A stretch of 64,000 bases of DNA from Opitutus sp. GAS368 (GCA_945866215.1 CAMBGQ010000002.1:28413-92412); one strand, 5' to 3'; shown: positions 1 to 9,334, counted from the first letter of the stretch. Numbers and translations: made by a program. The notes: generated from the letters alone by a model not told the origin.

Positions 1-1
1 G

Positions 2-916
2 ATGCATCATTTCGGCGCTGGCATCGTCACCACCCCGGATGATTTCGGCAACATGGCCGAACCCCCGAGCCACCCCGAGCTTCTCGACTGGATGGCCACG
101 GCCTTTGTCGAAGGCGGCTGGTCGATCAAGAAGATGCACAAGCGTATCCTGCTCTCCGCTACGTACCGCCAGTCGGCCAACCCGCAGTCCAATCCGCTCG
201 TCGTGAAGAAGTCCTCCGTCGATCCCACCAAGGTGGACGCGTCGAACCGCTTTCTCTGGCATGCGAATCTCCGGCGGCTCGACTTCGAATCGATCCGCGA
301 CTCGATGCTCCTGCTCTCCGGCAAGCTCGACCGGGCCCTTGGGGGTCGTGCGGTCAACATCACGGACGAACCTTATAGCTACCGTCGCACCATCTACGGT
401 TTCATCGACCGCGATAAGCTGAGCGAATTCCAGATGCAGTTCGACTTCGCGGATCCGAATATGGCCAATTCCGCCCGCGGCTCCACCATCGTTCCGCAGC
501 AGGCGCTGTTCTTCATGAACAATCCGCTGGCGATTGAGGTCGCCCGCAACGTCACCGCCCGGGCGGAGATCACGAAGGCCGGTTCCGATGATGAGCGCAT
601 CACCCAGCTCTATCGCATCATGTACCAGCGCTCGCCGACCGTGCAGGAGCGTCAAATCTCCCGCGAGTTCATCACCCGGATTGCCGGCTACATCGATGAA
701 CCGGTCGTCTCCTCCAAAGAAAAGCGGCGGGATAAGGTCAAAGACAAGGCCCCCGTCGCCAGCAAGACCGCCCCCGAGGTGAAGGTCGAAACCTCGTTAA
801 AAGGCGGGAAAATCGTGAATAACACCGCATTAGTCGACCGGAAGGTGCCAGTGAACCCCTGGGTCATCCTTGCCCAGTCGATGATTTGTTCCAACGAGTT
901 CGTCTACTTGAATTAA
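2..916 (+). CDS. DUF1553/PSD1-family protein, 3' part (gene enters from the left edge)
   Basis: This is the C-terminal 304 residues of a DUF1553 (PSD1) protein, a family of large exported proteins common in Planctomycetes and Verrucomicrobia and often fused to DUF1549 and a planctomycete-type cytochrome c domain. The visible part begins with MHHFGAGIV, where the family usually reads WMHHFG, so the Met at base 2 is internal and the true start lies outside the window. Other family-like stretches are LLSATYRQS, the LRRLDFESIRD segment and GSTIVPQQALFFMNNP. A charged Lys-rich insert lies near residues 235-270. It sits 66 bases before a DUF1501 gene in the same direction. DUF1553/DUF1501 pairs are a recurrent arrangement and probably form a functional unit at the cell surface, but the biochemical role is not established. 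Confidence 0.9.
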   Translation: MHHFGAGIVTTPDDFGNMAEPPSHPELLDWMATAFVEGGWSIKKMHKRILLSATYRQSANPQSNPLVVKKSSVDPTKVDASNRFLWHANLRRLDFESIRDSMLLLSGKLDRALGGRAVNITDEPYSYRRTIYGFIDRDKLSEFQMQFDFADPNMANSARGSTIVPQQALFFMNNPLAIEVARNVTARAEITKAGSDDERITQLYRIMYQRSPTVQERQISREFITRIAGYIDEPVVSSKEKRRDKVKDKAPVASKTAPEVKVETSLKGGKIVNNTALVDRKVPVNPWVILAQSMICSNEFVYLN

Positions 917-982
917 TTCCCCCAGAAGATACTATTTGAAATCCCTAAATCCCTTAATAACTTAATTAAAACTCTCCCCACC

Positions 983-2371
983 ATGAATGATTCCAACTGC
1001 GGCAACTACGTGCCGACCCCCAACTCCCGCCGCGAGTTCCTGCGCCAGACCGGTCTCGGCATGGGCACGCTCGCCTTCGGCACCATGGTCGCTGATTACC
1101 TGGTCAGCGACGCCCAGGCCGAAACGATGGCCAACCTGAAGCCGCGCAAGGCTCCGCTCTCCGCCAAGGCCAAGCACGTCATCCACATCTTCGCGGGCGG
1201 CGCTCCCTCGCACCTCGATACCTTTGACCCGAAGCCGAAGATGAAGGAACTCGCCGACATGTCGGCCGCCGGCATGAACGGCGTCCTCTTCCCGTCGCCC
1301 TTCGAGTTCAAGAAGTCCGGCCAGTCTGGCCTCGAGATTTCCGAAATCTTCCCGAAGCTCCAAGGCGTGGCTGACGAGCTGTGCGTTATCCGCTCGCTGA
1401 ACCAAGGCATCCCGGCCCACGGCCCGGCGGCCAAGCTCATGCACACCGGCTCGGCGGTCCTCTCCAAGCCCTCCCTCGGCGCTTGGACTCTCTACGGACT
1501 CGGTACCGAAAGCCAGGACCTCCCCGGCTTCGTCTCGCTGGGTGGCAGCTCCGACGCCCGCGCTTCGTCCTTCCTGCCGTCCCTCTTCCAGGGTGCCAAC
1601 ACCTCGTTCCGTCCGGGTGCCCCGGCGAACAAGATCATCGCCAACCTCCAGAGCGAATTCACCACGCAGGATGCGCAGCGCAAGCAGCTCGACCTCGTCC
1701 ACCAGCTCAATGAGCGCCACATGAAGACCGTCCAAAAGGACGAGCAGCTTGAGGCCCGCATCGAATCCTTCGAGCTCGCGTTCCGCATGCAGACCGCCGC
1801 AACCGACGCTTTCGACATCTCCAAGGAGTCCGAAAAGACCCGCGAGATGTACGGCAAGTCCGACCTTGGTGCCAAGCTCCTCTGCGCCCGTCGCCTCGTC
1901 GAGCGCGGCGTCCGCTTCGTCCAAGTCGACGCGGGTGGCTGGGACCATCACACCAACCTCTTCACGGCGATTGCCGGCAAGGCCGAGGCCATCGACGGTC
2001 CGGCGGCCGCCCTCATCGCCGACCTCAAGCAGCGCGGTCTCCTCGACCAGACGCTGATCATCTGGGGCGGAGAATTCGGTCGCACCCCGACCACTGCGGG
2101 CCGCGTCAACGCAGCTTCTGGCCGCGACCACCACTCCAAGGCTTTCTGCTGCTGGATGGCCGGCGGCGGCGTCAAGGGCGGTATGCACTACGGCGAGACC
2201 GACGAAATCGGCTCCCAGGTCGCTGCGGACGGCGTCGACGTGCATGACCTGCATGCCACGATCCTGCGCCTCCTCGGCTTCGATCACACCAAGCTTACGT
2301 ATCGCTACAATGGTCGCGACTTCCGCCTCACCGATAACTTCGGTAAGACGGTCGAGAAGATCATCGCCTAA
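983..2371 (+). CDS. DUF1501 protein, Tat-exported (sulfatase-like fold)
   Basis: DUF1501 proteins resemble the alkaline phosphatase/sulfatase superfamily but their substrates are unknown. The 462-residue product has a twin-arginine signal: SRREFLRQTG followed by a hydrophobic stretch and a probable cleavage after SDAQA near residue 46. Family-like features are HIFAGGAPSHLDTFDPKP at about 67-84 and a C-terminal GRDHHSKAFCCWMAGGG segment that fits the metal-site region of the superfamily. The ATG at 983 places the Tat motif at the correct distance from the N-terminus. The upstream neighbour is its usual DUF1553 partner. A strong terminator hairpin follows the stop, so the pair probably ends one transcription unit. 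Confidence 0.93.
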   Translation: MNDSNCGNYVPTPNSRREFLRQTGLGMGTLAFGTMVADYLVSDAQAETMANLKPRKAPLSAKAKHVIHIFAGGAPSHLDTFDPKPKMKELADMSAAGMNGVLFPSPFEFKKSGQSGLEISEIFPKLQGVADELCVIRSLNQGIPAHGPAAKLMHTGSAVLSKPSLGAWTLYGLGTESQDLPGFVSLGGSSDARASSFLPSLFQGANTSFRPGAPANKIIANLQSEFTTQDAQRKQLDLVHQLNERHMKTVQKDEQLEARIESFELAFRMQTAATDAFDISKESEKTREMYGKSDLGAKLLCARRLVERGVRFVQVDAGGWDHHTNLFTAIAGKAEAIDGPAAALIADLKQRGLLDQTLIIWGGEFGRTPTTAGRVNAASGRDHHSKAFCCWMAGGGVKGGMHYGETDEIGSQVAADGVDVHDLHATILRLLGFDHTKLTYRYNGRDFRLTDNFGKTVEKIIA

Positions 2372-2394
2372 GGGACTCTGGTCCTCCGAGCGTA

Positions 2395-2430
2395 GGGCGG
2401 GCGCCGCGAGGCGCCCGCCCTTCCTGTTTT
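2395..2430 (+). terminator. Rho-independent terminator after the DUF1501 gene
   Basis: A perfect 11-bp stem GGGCGGGCGCC / GGCGCCCGCCC with a GCGA tetraloop is followed by TTCCTGTTTT. It sits 23 bases after the DUF1501 stop codon. Confidence 0.85.
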
Positions 2431-2485
2431 ACGGACGGCCGCGGCTTGCGTTCCCCGCACCGGAGATTCTAATAGAGGTAACCTC

Positions 2486-3013
2486 ATGAGACCCCTCGCG
2501 CTCCTCGTCGCCGGTCTGTTGCTCGCTGTCACGGCTGGGGCCGCGCCGAAGAAGGAAGACGCCCGCAAGGAGCCGGCCAAGCCGGAGCCGAAGCCCGCGG
2601 TCGTCATTAAGGCGGATGTGCGTACGGGCGAAGCCCCGAAAACGGGCGTCAAGGGCACCGATGCCTTTGGGCGAACGCAGACCCGTTACGATAACGGCGT
2701 GACGGCTGTGACCACGCCCAACCCGTTCGGCGGGTCCTCTACGCGCTACAGCAACGGCGTGACCGCCACGACGCGGTCCGACCCGTTCGGCGGGTCCTCT
2801 ACGCGCTACAGCAACGGCGTGACCGCCACGACGCGGCCCGACCCGTTCGGCGGATCGACCACGAGTTACAGCGACGGGACGCGCGCCACGACGCGCACCG
2901 ATCCGTTCGGCAATCAGGTGACGACTTATTCCGACGGCCGTCGCGAGACGATACGTCCCGACCCATTTTCTTCGGCTCCGGCGAAGAAGGATGGGGCGAA
3001 TGAGCGGAAATGA
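2486..3013 (+). CDS. Exported protein of 20-residue tandem repeats
   Basis: This 175-residue protein has an N-terminal signal peptide (hydrophobic LALLVAGLLLAVTAGA, cleavage near AGAA at residue 20). A Lys/Pro/Glu-rich linker follows to about residue 55. Residues 73-152 are four tandem 20-residue units of the type TATTRxDPFGGSSTRYSNGV, with degenerate partial units on either side. The pattern of Pro-Phe-Gly plus Tyr-Ser-Asn/Asp-Gly recalls YD/RHS-like repeats, but the unit is shorter and I do not assign it to a known family. The tail is Lys-rich. It stands alone between a terminator and the ThuA-like gene. Likely role: a small periplasmic or surface repeat protein of unknown function. An AGAGGTAA stretch a few bases before the ATG may act as ribosome binding site. 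Confidence 0.8.
   Translation: MRPLALLVAGLLLAVTAGAAPKKEDARKEPAKPEPKPAVVIKADVRTGEAPKTGVKGTDAFGRTQTRYDNGVTAVTTPNPFGGSSTRYSNGVTATTRSDPFGGSSTRYSNGVTATTRPDPFGGSTTSYSDGTRATTRTDPFGNQVTTYSDGRRETIRPDPFSSAPAKKDGANERK
2701..2940 (+). repeat. Four tandem 60-bp repeats inside the exported repeat protein
   Basis: Four in-frame 60-bp units run from 2701 to 2940. Units one and two share an identical 42-base run beginning ACCCGTTCGGCGGG. Unit three is close to unit two in its first half, and unit four is more diverged. Identity decays outward, which suggests recent duplication in the middle of the array. Copy number may vary between strains. Confidence 0.85.
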
Positions 3014-3080
3014 TGCGGGAGTCGCCCAATAGGGCGCTTGAATCCCGCTACCGTCGGTGCAGTCTCCTAAACCTTACCCC

Positions 3081-4157
3081 ATGAAGCGTCATCTCTCCCT
3101 GTGGGCCGCCCTCGCCGCCCTGGTCCTCGTACTCCCGGCCGTCGCCGCGGAGGCCTTCACCGCTGGTCCGGGCTGGCTCGAGTTCCCTGCCGGCAAGGGC
3201 GCCGGCGCTGGTAAGCACGTCGTGCTGCTCGCGGGTGATGAAGAATATCGCTCCGAGGAGGCCTTGCCGATGCTGGCTCGCATCTTGTCCGAACGCCACG
3301 GCTTCAAGTGCACCGTCCTCTTCTCGCACGACGACGGCGTGATCAACCCCAACAACGGCGCCTCCCTGGGCAAGCCCGAGGCTCTGGACACCGCCGACGC
3401 CCTCGTGCTCGGCCTGCGCTTCCGTAAGTGGAACGGCGCCGCCTTGGCGAAGTTCGACGCGGCCCTCAAACGCGGCGTGCCGATCGTCGCTACTCGCACC
3501 AGCACGCACGCTTTCAATGGCATCCCGAAGGAAAGTCCCTTCGCCGCCTATAATTGGAATAATCAAGGCGGCTTCGGGAAGAACGTCCTCGGCGAGACTT
3601 GGGTCAGCCACTGGGGTAGCCACAAGGGCGAAGCCACGCGTACGGCCGTCGAACCCGGCGCCGCCCAGCTCGCGATTCTCAATGGCGTGGGCGTCATCTT
3701 CGGCGACACCGACGTCTACGAGGCTTACCCGCCCGCCGACGCCCAGATTCTCCTTCGCGGCTTGGTCCTCAAGGGCATGAATCCGCAAGACCCGCTGAGC
3801 GAACGCGCGAAGAAGCGCGCCACCGATAAGCAGGAGCAGGGTATCAATTCGCCCGCAATGGCCGTGGCCTGGACCCGCGAGGTGCCGAATGTCGCCGGTA
3901 CCAAGAACCGCGTGCTGACCACCACATTGGCTTCGTCCAGCGACCTTGCCGATGAGTCGCTCCGCCGCCTGCTCGTCAACGGCGTCTTCTGGGGTCTCGG
4001 CCTCGAGGTGCCCGCCAAGGCCGACGTCACCCCGCTGGTGGAATGGAAGCCGAGCAAGTATTCTTTTAATATGTTCCATCCCGGCCTCAAGGCCGAGGAT
4101 TTCGCCGGCGTGCTGCCGCCGCCCCTCACGACCGCGCCGGCCAAGAAGAAGAAGTAA
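3081..4157 (+). CDS. ThuA-like domain protein, exported
   Basis: ThuA-like proteins have a glutamine-amidotransferase-like fold and are linked to disaccharide or glycan metabolism, but the catalytic role in this group is unclear. The 358-residue product starts with a clear signal peptide (KRHLSLWAALAALVLVLPAVAAEA). The mature part holds HVVLLAGDEEYRSEEALPML and a conserved GLRFRKW strand, then THAFNGIP, consistent with the ThuA fold. The C-terminus is Lys-rich (PAKKKK). The ORF track begins at an upstream GTG (3057), but the ATG at 3081 places the signal sequence directly at the N-terminus and is preferred. It is transcribed alone, convergent with the coiled-coil gene that ends at 4209. Confidence 0.85.
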   Translation: MKRHLSLWAALAALVLVLPAVAAEAFTAGPGWLEFPAGKGAGAGKHVVLLAGDEEYRSEEALPMLARILSERHGFKCTVLFSHDDGVINPNNGASLGKPEALDTADALVLGLRFRKWNGAALAKFDAALKRGVPIVATRTSTHAFNGIPKESPFAAYNWNNQGGFGKNVLGETWVSHWGSHKGEATRTAVEPGAAQLAILNGVGVIFGDTDVYEAYPPADAQILLRGLVLKGMNPQDPLSERAKKRATDKQEQGINSPAMAVAWTREVPNVAGTKNRVLTTTLASSSDLADESLRRLLVNGVFWGLGLEVPAKADVTPLVEWKPSKYSFNMFHPGLKAEDFAGVLPPPLTTAPAKKKK

Positions 4158-4208
4158 GCCACGGCACCGGTTTCCGCCCGGGCGCCGCGCAGGTTGGGTC
4201 CGGTTTTT

Positions 4209-6035
4209 CTACGGGCGCAGGCCGCGGTTGACCAGCAGCTGGATCAGCGCGTCGTTATAGATGATGTAGGCGCCTTCGCGGGCGGTGGCATCGCGCACCT
4301 CGATATCGTCGGAGACGACGAACCATGGCGCCTCGACGGTCTTATCCTTGGCCACCAGGTCCATGATGTCGTGGTCGGCCTTGGCGCCGGCCCGGCTGAA
4401 GGTCACCCGGACGCGTGAGTTAGTCGTCCGGAGCGTAGTCTGCTGGCCGTCGAAGCTGACCCAGATGTGCAGGCCGGCGGCGTCGTCGGCCAGTTTTTCG
4501 GCGAGCTGCACGATTTTTTGACGGGCGTCGGCGTCGAGTTGGTAGCGGCTTTCGCCTTGGGCGTTCTTCTTCGAAGCCAGCCGGAGGCCGAGGTAATCCT
4601 GCCGGAGGCAGGCGAAATTATTGGCGTCGAGGGCGAGGCGGGCTTTTTCGCCCGTGGCGACGGCGCGTTCGAGTAACGCCAGGGGCCCAGACTGTTTCTG
4701 CTCGTGGAAGGCCTTATCCGCCATGTAGGAGCGGCGGCGATGGAGGTCACGGCGATAAAGGTCCGCATGCCGTGAGTCGACTAAGCCGGCTTGCTCGGCG
4801 AGTAGCAGGGCACCCTCGATCGACTTCAGCTCGCGCGCGTCCGCGCCGTTGATCCGGGCCGAGATGCGTTCCAGGAAAGGGTCCGAGGGCTGGTCACGCT
4901 TCTCAAGGTCGTAGCGGACTTTTTCGATGTGGTCGGTGATACGTTTCTCAAGGAGGACGACTTCCGGCAGGGCTTGGCCGGCGGTACGGAGGTAGCGGCG
5001 AAGCAGCTTGAGCATCTCCTCCATCTGCGGGATGGCTTGGCGGAGCTCGTGTTCCTTGGCGAGAAACGGGTCGGCGTCGCGCTGGGCGCGGCGAATCTTC
5101 TCGACTGTCTCCGTGGTGAGCTGGCGCAACTTGGAGACTTCTTCCGAGGCCGACTTCAAGGTACGGGCGTCGGCCAGCCAGGGGCGAATCTCCTCCGAAA
5201 GGAGGGCTTCGGCGATCTCGCGGGCCTTCTTGGCCACATGCTCGCGGGCTCGGTCCAGCTCGCCGCGGAGCCGGGCGACTTCGGTTTCTTCCGCGGTCAG
5301 CTTGGCTTGGAGGGCCACGATGTTTGCGTCGAGCGCCCCCGCCTGTTTGGCCGCTTCCTGCACCTGTCGCGCCGCGTCCTCGCGCGCCTTGCGGAGCTCA
5401 GCGTCCTTCGCTTCCAGCTCGTTGGCGTGCTGGCGGCGAATCTGGCGGCCTTCGTTCTCACGGGCCGCCTTGCCTTGCGAAATCTCTTGCAGGAGGCGAC
5501 GGACGGTCTTGCCGGCCGAGTCCAGTGCGTCGACGGGCTCGACCGAATCTTTATCCGACGCGCCGCCCAACTTCGCCAAGACCGCCTTCCAGGCGCGGGT
5601 CTCGGGTTTGGTGGACTGCGCCTTGGTGCTCGCAATGAGCTTGCCCAAGAGATCAGCCGACAGGGTGGCGTCTTTCTGGGTAGCTTGGTTATTCCAGAGC
5701 ACGCAGAGCAGGGCGGTACGCGGACCGCCGATGACGCCAGCCAGCTCCTCCAGGTGTTCGAGCAACTTTGCCTTTTCGACTTTCAGCGTTTGGGCAAACC
5801 AGGGAAGGTGTCCGGCGACGGCGGCCGCGTCCACGGCGAGGTGGCCGAGCCGTTTCTTGAACAGCCACTTGGCGTTGCTGAGGAATGGTTTGCGGTGGAT
5901 ATAGCCGCCCGGAATCTGCTTGGCCAAGGCGAGCAGCGGCCCATCGGCGACATGCTGCAAGTCCAGGATAAGCTGTTCGGAGAGGACTTTGCGATGCGGG
6001 TCGATGGCCTCGTTTTTGTAGGAAAATTGTCCCAT
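4209..6035 (-). CDS. Coiled-coil protein with C-terminal NYN (YacP/Rae1-like) nuclease domain
   Basis: A 608-residue protein with no signal peptide or membrane segment, so it is probably cytoplasmic. The N-terminal 170 residues are globular and unrecognised. Residues about 195-400 are heptad-rich, charged coiled coil. The last 140 residues read like a complete NYN domain of the YacP/Rae1 group: LALDANN at about 467-473, a second acidic strand IWVSFDG near 529, TFSRAGAKADHDIMDLV near 545-561, FVVSDD near 576 and then EGAYIIYNDALIQLL, which fits the usual GALRxSARELL ending. The four acidic positions expected for metal-dependent RNase activity are present. The assignment is my own motif reading. 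The ATG at 6035 is chosen over a GTG at 6041. It is divergent from the DMT transporter. Function is inferred to be RNA cleavage with a coiled-coil scaffold. Confidence 0.7.
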   Translation of the reverse strand: MGQFSYKNEAIDPHRKVLSEQLILDLQHVADGPLLALAKQIPGGYIHRKPFLSNAKWLFKKRLGHLAVDAAAVAGHLPWFAQTLKVEKAKLLEHLEELAGVIGGPRTALLCVLWNNQATQKDATLSADLLGKLIASTKAQSTKPETRAWKAVLAKLGGASDKDSVEPVDALDSAGKTVRRLLQEISQGKAARENEGRQIRRQHANELEAKDAELRKAREDAARQVQEAAKQAGALDANIVALQAKLTAEETEVARLRGELDRAREHVAKKAREIAEALLSEEIRPWLADARTLKSASEEVSKLRQLTTETVEKIRRAQRDADPFLAKEHELRQAIPQMEEMLKLLRRYLRTAGQALPEVVLLEKRITDHIEKVRYDLEKRDQPSDPFLERISARINGADARELKSIEGALLLAEQAGLVDSRHADLYRRDLHRRRSYMADKAFHEQKQSGPLALLERAVATGEKARLALDANNFACLRQDYLGLRLASKKNAQGESRYQLDADARQKIVQLAEKLADDAAGLHIWVSFDGQQTTLRTTNSRVRVTFSRAGAKADHDIMDLVAKDKTVEAPWFVVSDDIEVRDATAREGAYIIYNDALIQLLVNRGLRP

Positions 6036-6150
6036 GGGCACACCTTACCCGCGGCTTGGCCCGGAGCAAGGGCGAGGCAGGCCGCGGCGGTGCTTTTCTT
6101 GCTTCGGACTCGCCAGCGGGGAGGGGAGGGGGTTCGTTTGCCCCTGTCTG

Positions 6151-7029
6151 ATGCGTTCTGCCGCCGCCACCGTCCTCCCCCTTTTTTCCGCCCTGGGCTA
6201 CACCCTTGCCGCGATGGCCCTTAAGCGGGCCATGGACGGGGGGCATCCTTGGAGGGTCCTGTTCATCGTCAACCTGATCTCGGCTGTTCTGTTCCAGTCT
6301 TGGCTCTTTTATGGCGGGGCTCCCTTCACGCTCACGCATGTCACCCATGCGGTCATGGCCGGGACGGCCTTTTTCATCGGCCAGGTGCTCACGTTCGTCG
6401 CGATCAGCCGGGGCGATATCTCCATCGCGACGCCCGTGCTGGGTACCAAGGTGGTCTTCGTCGCGCTCCTGGTATTCCTCACTGGCGGGGAGGAGTTGGG
6501 TTGGAAACTCTGGGTGGCGACTTTCCTCACGACGCTGGCGTTGGCGCTCTTGGGCGGCGAATGGCAAGCCAACCGCGCGCGTCTGCTCGTCAGCGTCGGC
6601 TTCTCCGTCCTCGCTGCGCTGGCCTTCGCCGCGACCGATGTCATGCAGCAGCTGTGGGCGGGCGATCTCGGGTTCGGCCATTTCGGCCCGGTGATGTTCG
6701 CTACGGTCGGGTTACTTTCGTTCGCGTTGATTCCATTTTTCTCGGCGCCATTGCGGCAGATGCCCCGGCCGATGGTCATCTGGGCCTTCGGCGGCGGCCT
6801 ACTGTTGGCCCTTCAGGCCATGGGCATCGCCTATTGCATCGCGGTCTACCACGAGGTGACCGTCACCAACGTCCTGTATAACACGCGCGGACTCTGGAGC
6901 GTGGCGCTGGTCTGGATCGTCGGGCATTGGTTCGCCAATTCCGAGAAGCAGGTCGGCGGTGCCATCATGACGCGCCGGCTCATCGGCGCCCTGATCTTGC
7001 TGGGCGCGGTCTACTTGAGCCTGAGCTGA
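6151..7029 (+). CDS. EamA/DMT-superfamily transporter
   Basis: A 292-residue integral membrane protein with about ten hydrophobic segments in two halves, the layout of EamA-type drug/metabolite transporters. Stretches such as GQVLTFVAISRGDISIATPVLGTK in the first half and NVLYNTRGLWSVALVWIVGHWF in the second match the family pattern of a helix-breaking Gly/Pro followed by an amphipathic segment. The substrate cannot be told from sequence. The ORF track opens at 6034, overlapping the start of the divergent coiled-coil gene; the ATG at 6151 begins directly at the first membrane segment and is more likely. Its stop abuts the stop of panC on the other strand (7029/7030). Confidence 0.8.
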   Translation: MRSAAATVLPLFSALGYTLAAMALKRAMDGGHPWRVLFIVNLISAVLFQSWLFYGGAPFTLTHVTHAVMAGTAFFIGQVLTFVAISRGDISIATPVLGTKVVFVALLVFLTGGEELGWKLWVATFLTTLALALLGGEWQANRARLLVSVGFSVLAALAFAATDVMQQLWAGDLGFGHFGPVMFATVGLLSFALIPFFSAPLRQMPRPMVIWAFGGGLLLALQAMGIAYCIAVYHEVTVTNVLYNTRGLWSVALVWIVGHWFANSEKQVGGAIMTRRLIGALILLGAVYLSLS

Positions 7030-7872
7030 TTAGAGGTCAGCGTTGTCGATCAGCCGCGTCGCGCCCAAGTGGCAGGCGATGGCAATCGCGCATGGCCGGC
7101 CTGCGGTCGACGTGACCGGTGCCATCGTTTCCAAATCGACGATGGCGCAATACTGCGGTTTCAGCGCGGGCTGGGCGGCCAGTACCGCCTGCGCCGTGGC
7201 CTGCAGGCGGGCGGCGTCGGTGACGCCGCTCCGGGCCAGTGCTTGCGCCGCCGTCAGCGCGGCGGGGATGGCCGTCGCCTGCGACAACTCTTCGGTGGAG
7301 AGATAGCGATTGCGCGAGCTCATCGCCACGCCGTTAGGCTCACGGACGGTCTCGTGGGCGATAATCCGGACGGGCATGTGCAGGTCGCGGACCATGCGGC
7401 GAATCACCGCGAGCTGTTGGAGATCCTTGCGTCCGAAAACGGCGACATCCGCCTGCGCGGCGTTGAAGAGCATGGCGACCACCGTGGCAACTCCGCGGAA
7501 ATGGCCCGGGCGGAATTCACCGCAGAGCTTGGCGGAGATACCTTCGACGTCCACCCAGGTCGAAGCGCCGGTGGGGTAGAAATCGGCCGCCGTCGGTGCG
7601 AAAATCAGGTCGGCGCCCGCGGCTTCGCAGCCGGCGCGATCTTCCGCGAAGGTGCGCGGGTATTTCGCAAAATCCTCGTTGGGGCCGAACTGAGTCGGGT
7701 TGACGAAGATGGACACCACGACAAAGGCGGCCTCTTCCCTGGCCCGGCGAATCAGGCTGAGGTGGCCTTCATGCAGGCAGCCCATTGTCGGCACGAACCC
7801 GATGGCCTTGCCGGCCTGACGGGCCCGGGCGACCGCGGCGCGCAGTTCGGGGATGGTGTGGACGACCTCCAT
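7030..7872 (-). CDS. panC: Pantothenate synthetase
   Basis: PanC condenses pantoate with beta-alanine using ATP, the last step of vitamin B5 synthesis, in the cytoplasm. The 280-residue length is typical. Visible signatures are FVPTMGCLHEGHLSLI near residue 26, which contains the HxGH nucleotide-binding motif, FVNPTQFGPNEDFAKYPR, the FGRKDLQQLAVIRRMV segment and GVAMSSRNRYLS, the KMSKS-like motif. Start at the ATG giving MEVVHTIPEL, which aligns with the family N-terminus. No panB or panD gene is visible nearby. It is divergent from xylA across about 150 bases. Confidence 0.95.
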   Translation of the reverse strand: MEVVHTIPELRAAVARARQAGKAIGFVPTMGCLHEGHLSLIRRAREEAAFVVVSIFVNPTQFGPNEDFAKYPRTFAEDRAGCEAAGADLIFAPTAADFYPTGASTWVDVEGISAKLCGEFRPGHFRGVATVVAMLFNAAQADVAVFGRKDLQQLAVIRRMVRDLHMPVRIIAHETVREPNGVAMSSRNRYLSTEELSQATAIPAALTAAQALARSGVTDAARLQATAQAVLAAQPALKPQYCAIVDLETMAPVTSTAGRPCAIAIACHLGATRLIDNADL

Positions 7873-8019
7873 ACCGCCAACCTAGGCAGGTCCCGCCAAG
7901 GCGCAAGGCGCAGTTGTATGCGGACACCCAGCCTGTCGTTTTGTTCATAGGCCGACCCCATTCCTTTCTTGGCAGCATGGGGGCGGACTCCAATGTCAGA
8001 AGCCTCCCTCCTATAAGTC

Positions 8020-9330
8020 ATGTCGCACTTCCCTAATGTCCCAGTCATCGAGTTCGAAGGATCGAAGTCCAAGAACCCGTTTGCCTTCAAACACTACAAC
8101 CCGGACGAGAAGATCGGCGGGAAGAAGATGAAGGATCACATGCGCTTTGCCGCGGCCTACTGGCACGTGATGCGCAACAGCCTCTCCGACCCGTTCGGCG
8201 CCGGTACCGCCCTCATGCCTTGGGATGATGGCTCCGATTCCCTCGACAACGCCCTCCGCCGCATCCCGGTCTTCTTCGAGTTCCTCCAGAAGTGCCAAAT
8301 CGACTTCTACTGCTTCCACGACCGCGACATCTCTCCTGAAGGCAAGACCCTCACCGAGACGCATGCGAACCTCGACCGCATCACCAAAGAACTGAAGGCT
8401 TTTCAAAAGGGTACCGGCAAGAAGCTCCTCTGGGGCACGGCTTGTCTCTTCTCCCACCCCCGCTACGCGCAGGGCGCGGGCACCTCGCCCAATGCCGATG
8501 TGTTTGCCTACGGCGCCAGCCAGGTCCGTCACGCTCTCGAGGCCACCAAGGCCCTCGGCGGTGAAGGTTACGTCTTCTGGGGCGGCCGCGAAGGCTATGC
8601 CACGCTGATCAACACCGACATGAAGCGTGAGCTGGACCACCTCGCCGCGCTCCTGCACCTCGCCGTCGACCATGCGAAGAAGATCGGCTTCAAGGGCCAG
8701 TTCCTGATCGAGCCCAAGCCGCGCGAACCCTCGACCCACCAGTACGATTCCGATGCGGCCGCCTGCCTTAATTTCCTCCGCGAATACGGCCTACTGAAGC
8801 ACTTCAAGCTGAACCTCGAGACCAACCACGCCACGCTCGCCGGTCACACGATGGAGCATGAGATGGAAGTCTCGATCGGCGCTAACGCCCTCGGCTCGGT
8901 CGATGCCAACCGCGGCGATACGCTCGTCGGCTGGGATACCGACCAGTTCCCGACCGACCTCTACCTCACGACGAACATCATGCTGCGCATCCTCAAGATG
9001 GGCGGCTTGACCAAAGGCGGCCTTAACTTTGACGCCAAGCGTCGTCGCGAATCGCACGAGCCCGTCGACCTCTTCCATGCCCACATCGGTGGCATGGACG
9101 CCTTCGCCCGCGGCCTTAAAATCGCCCACGCGATCATCAAGGACGGCAAGATGGATAAGTTTGTTTCGAATCGCTACGCCTCCTGGGACAGCGGTATCGG
9201 CAAGAAGGTCGAGTCCCGCAAGGTCACCCTCGCTCAGCTCGACGCCTACGCCCAGGGCATCAAGGCGCCGACGCTCGCGTCCGGCCGCCAGGAGATGCTC
9301 GAGAACCTGATCAACGAGTACATCCGCTGA
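8020..9330 (+). CDS. xylA: Xylose isomerase
   Basis: XylA converts D-xylose to D-xylulose in the cytoplasm. The 436-residue size fits the longer class II enzymes. Catalytic and metal motifs are present: [13 protein letters not shown] (catalytic His and Asp), [15 protein letters not shown] and DANRGD, with [15 protein letters not shown] near the C-terminus. It is the first gene of a plus-strand xylose operon: xylB begins four bases after its stop. The region upstream, shared with panC, has no operator that I can name. No XylR-type regulator gene is present in the window. Confidence 0.97.
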   Translation: MSHFPNVPVIEFEGSKSKNPFAFKHYNPDEKIGGKKMKDHMRFAAAYWHVMRNSLSDPFGAGTALMPWDDGSDSLDNALRRIPVFFEFLQKCQIDFYCFHDRDISPEGKTLTETHANLDRITKELKAFQKGTGKKLLWGTACLFSHPRYAQGAGTSPNADVFAYGASQVRHALEATKALGGEGYVFWGGREGYATLINTDMKRELDHLAALLHLAVDHAKKIGFKGQFLIEPKPREPSTHQYDSDAAACLNFLREYGLLKHFKLNLETNHATLAGHTMEHEMEVSIGANALGSVDANRGDTLVGWDTDQFPTDLYLTTNIMLRILKMGGLTKGGLNFDAKRRRESHEPVDLFHAHIGGMDAFARGLKIAHAIIKDGKMDKFVSNRYASWDSGIGKKVESRKVTLAQLDAYAQGIKAPTLASGRQEMLENLINEYIR

Positions 9331-9334
9331 GGCC

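Noticed and set aside
962-2287. A 441-residue minus-strand ORF across the DUF1501 gene
   Set aside because: It has no recognisable domain and lies wholly opposite a gene with a Tat motif and family signatures.
8012-8017. TATAAG as a -10 box for xylA
   Set aside because: It lies two bases before the ATG, so transcription would start inside the gene, and there is no fitting -35 box.
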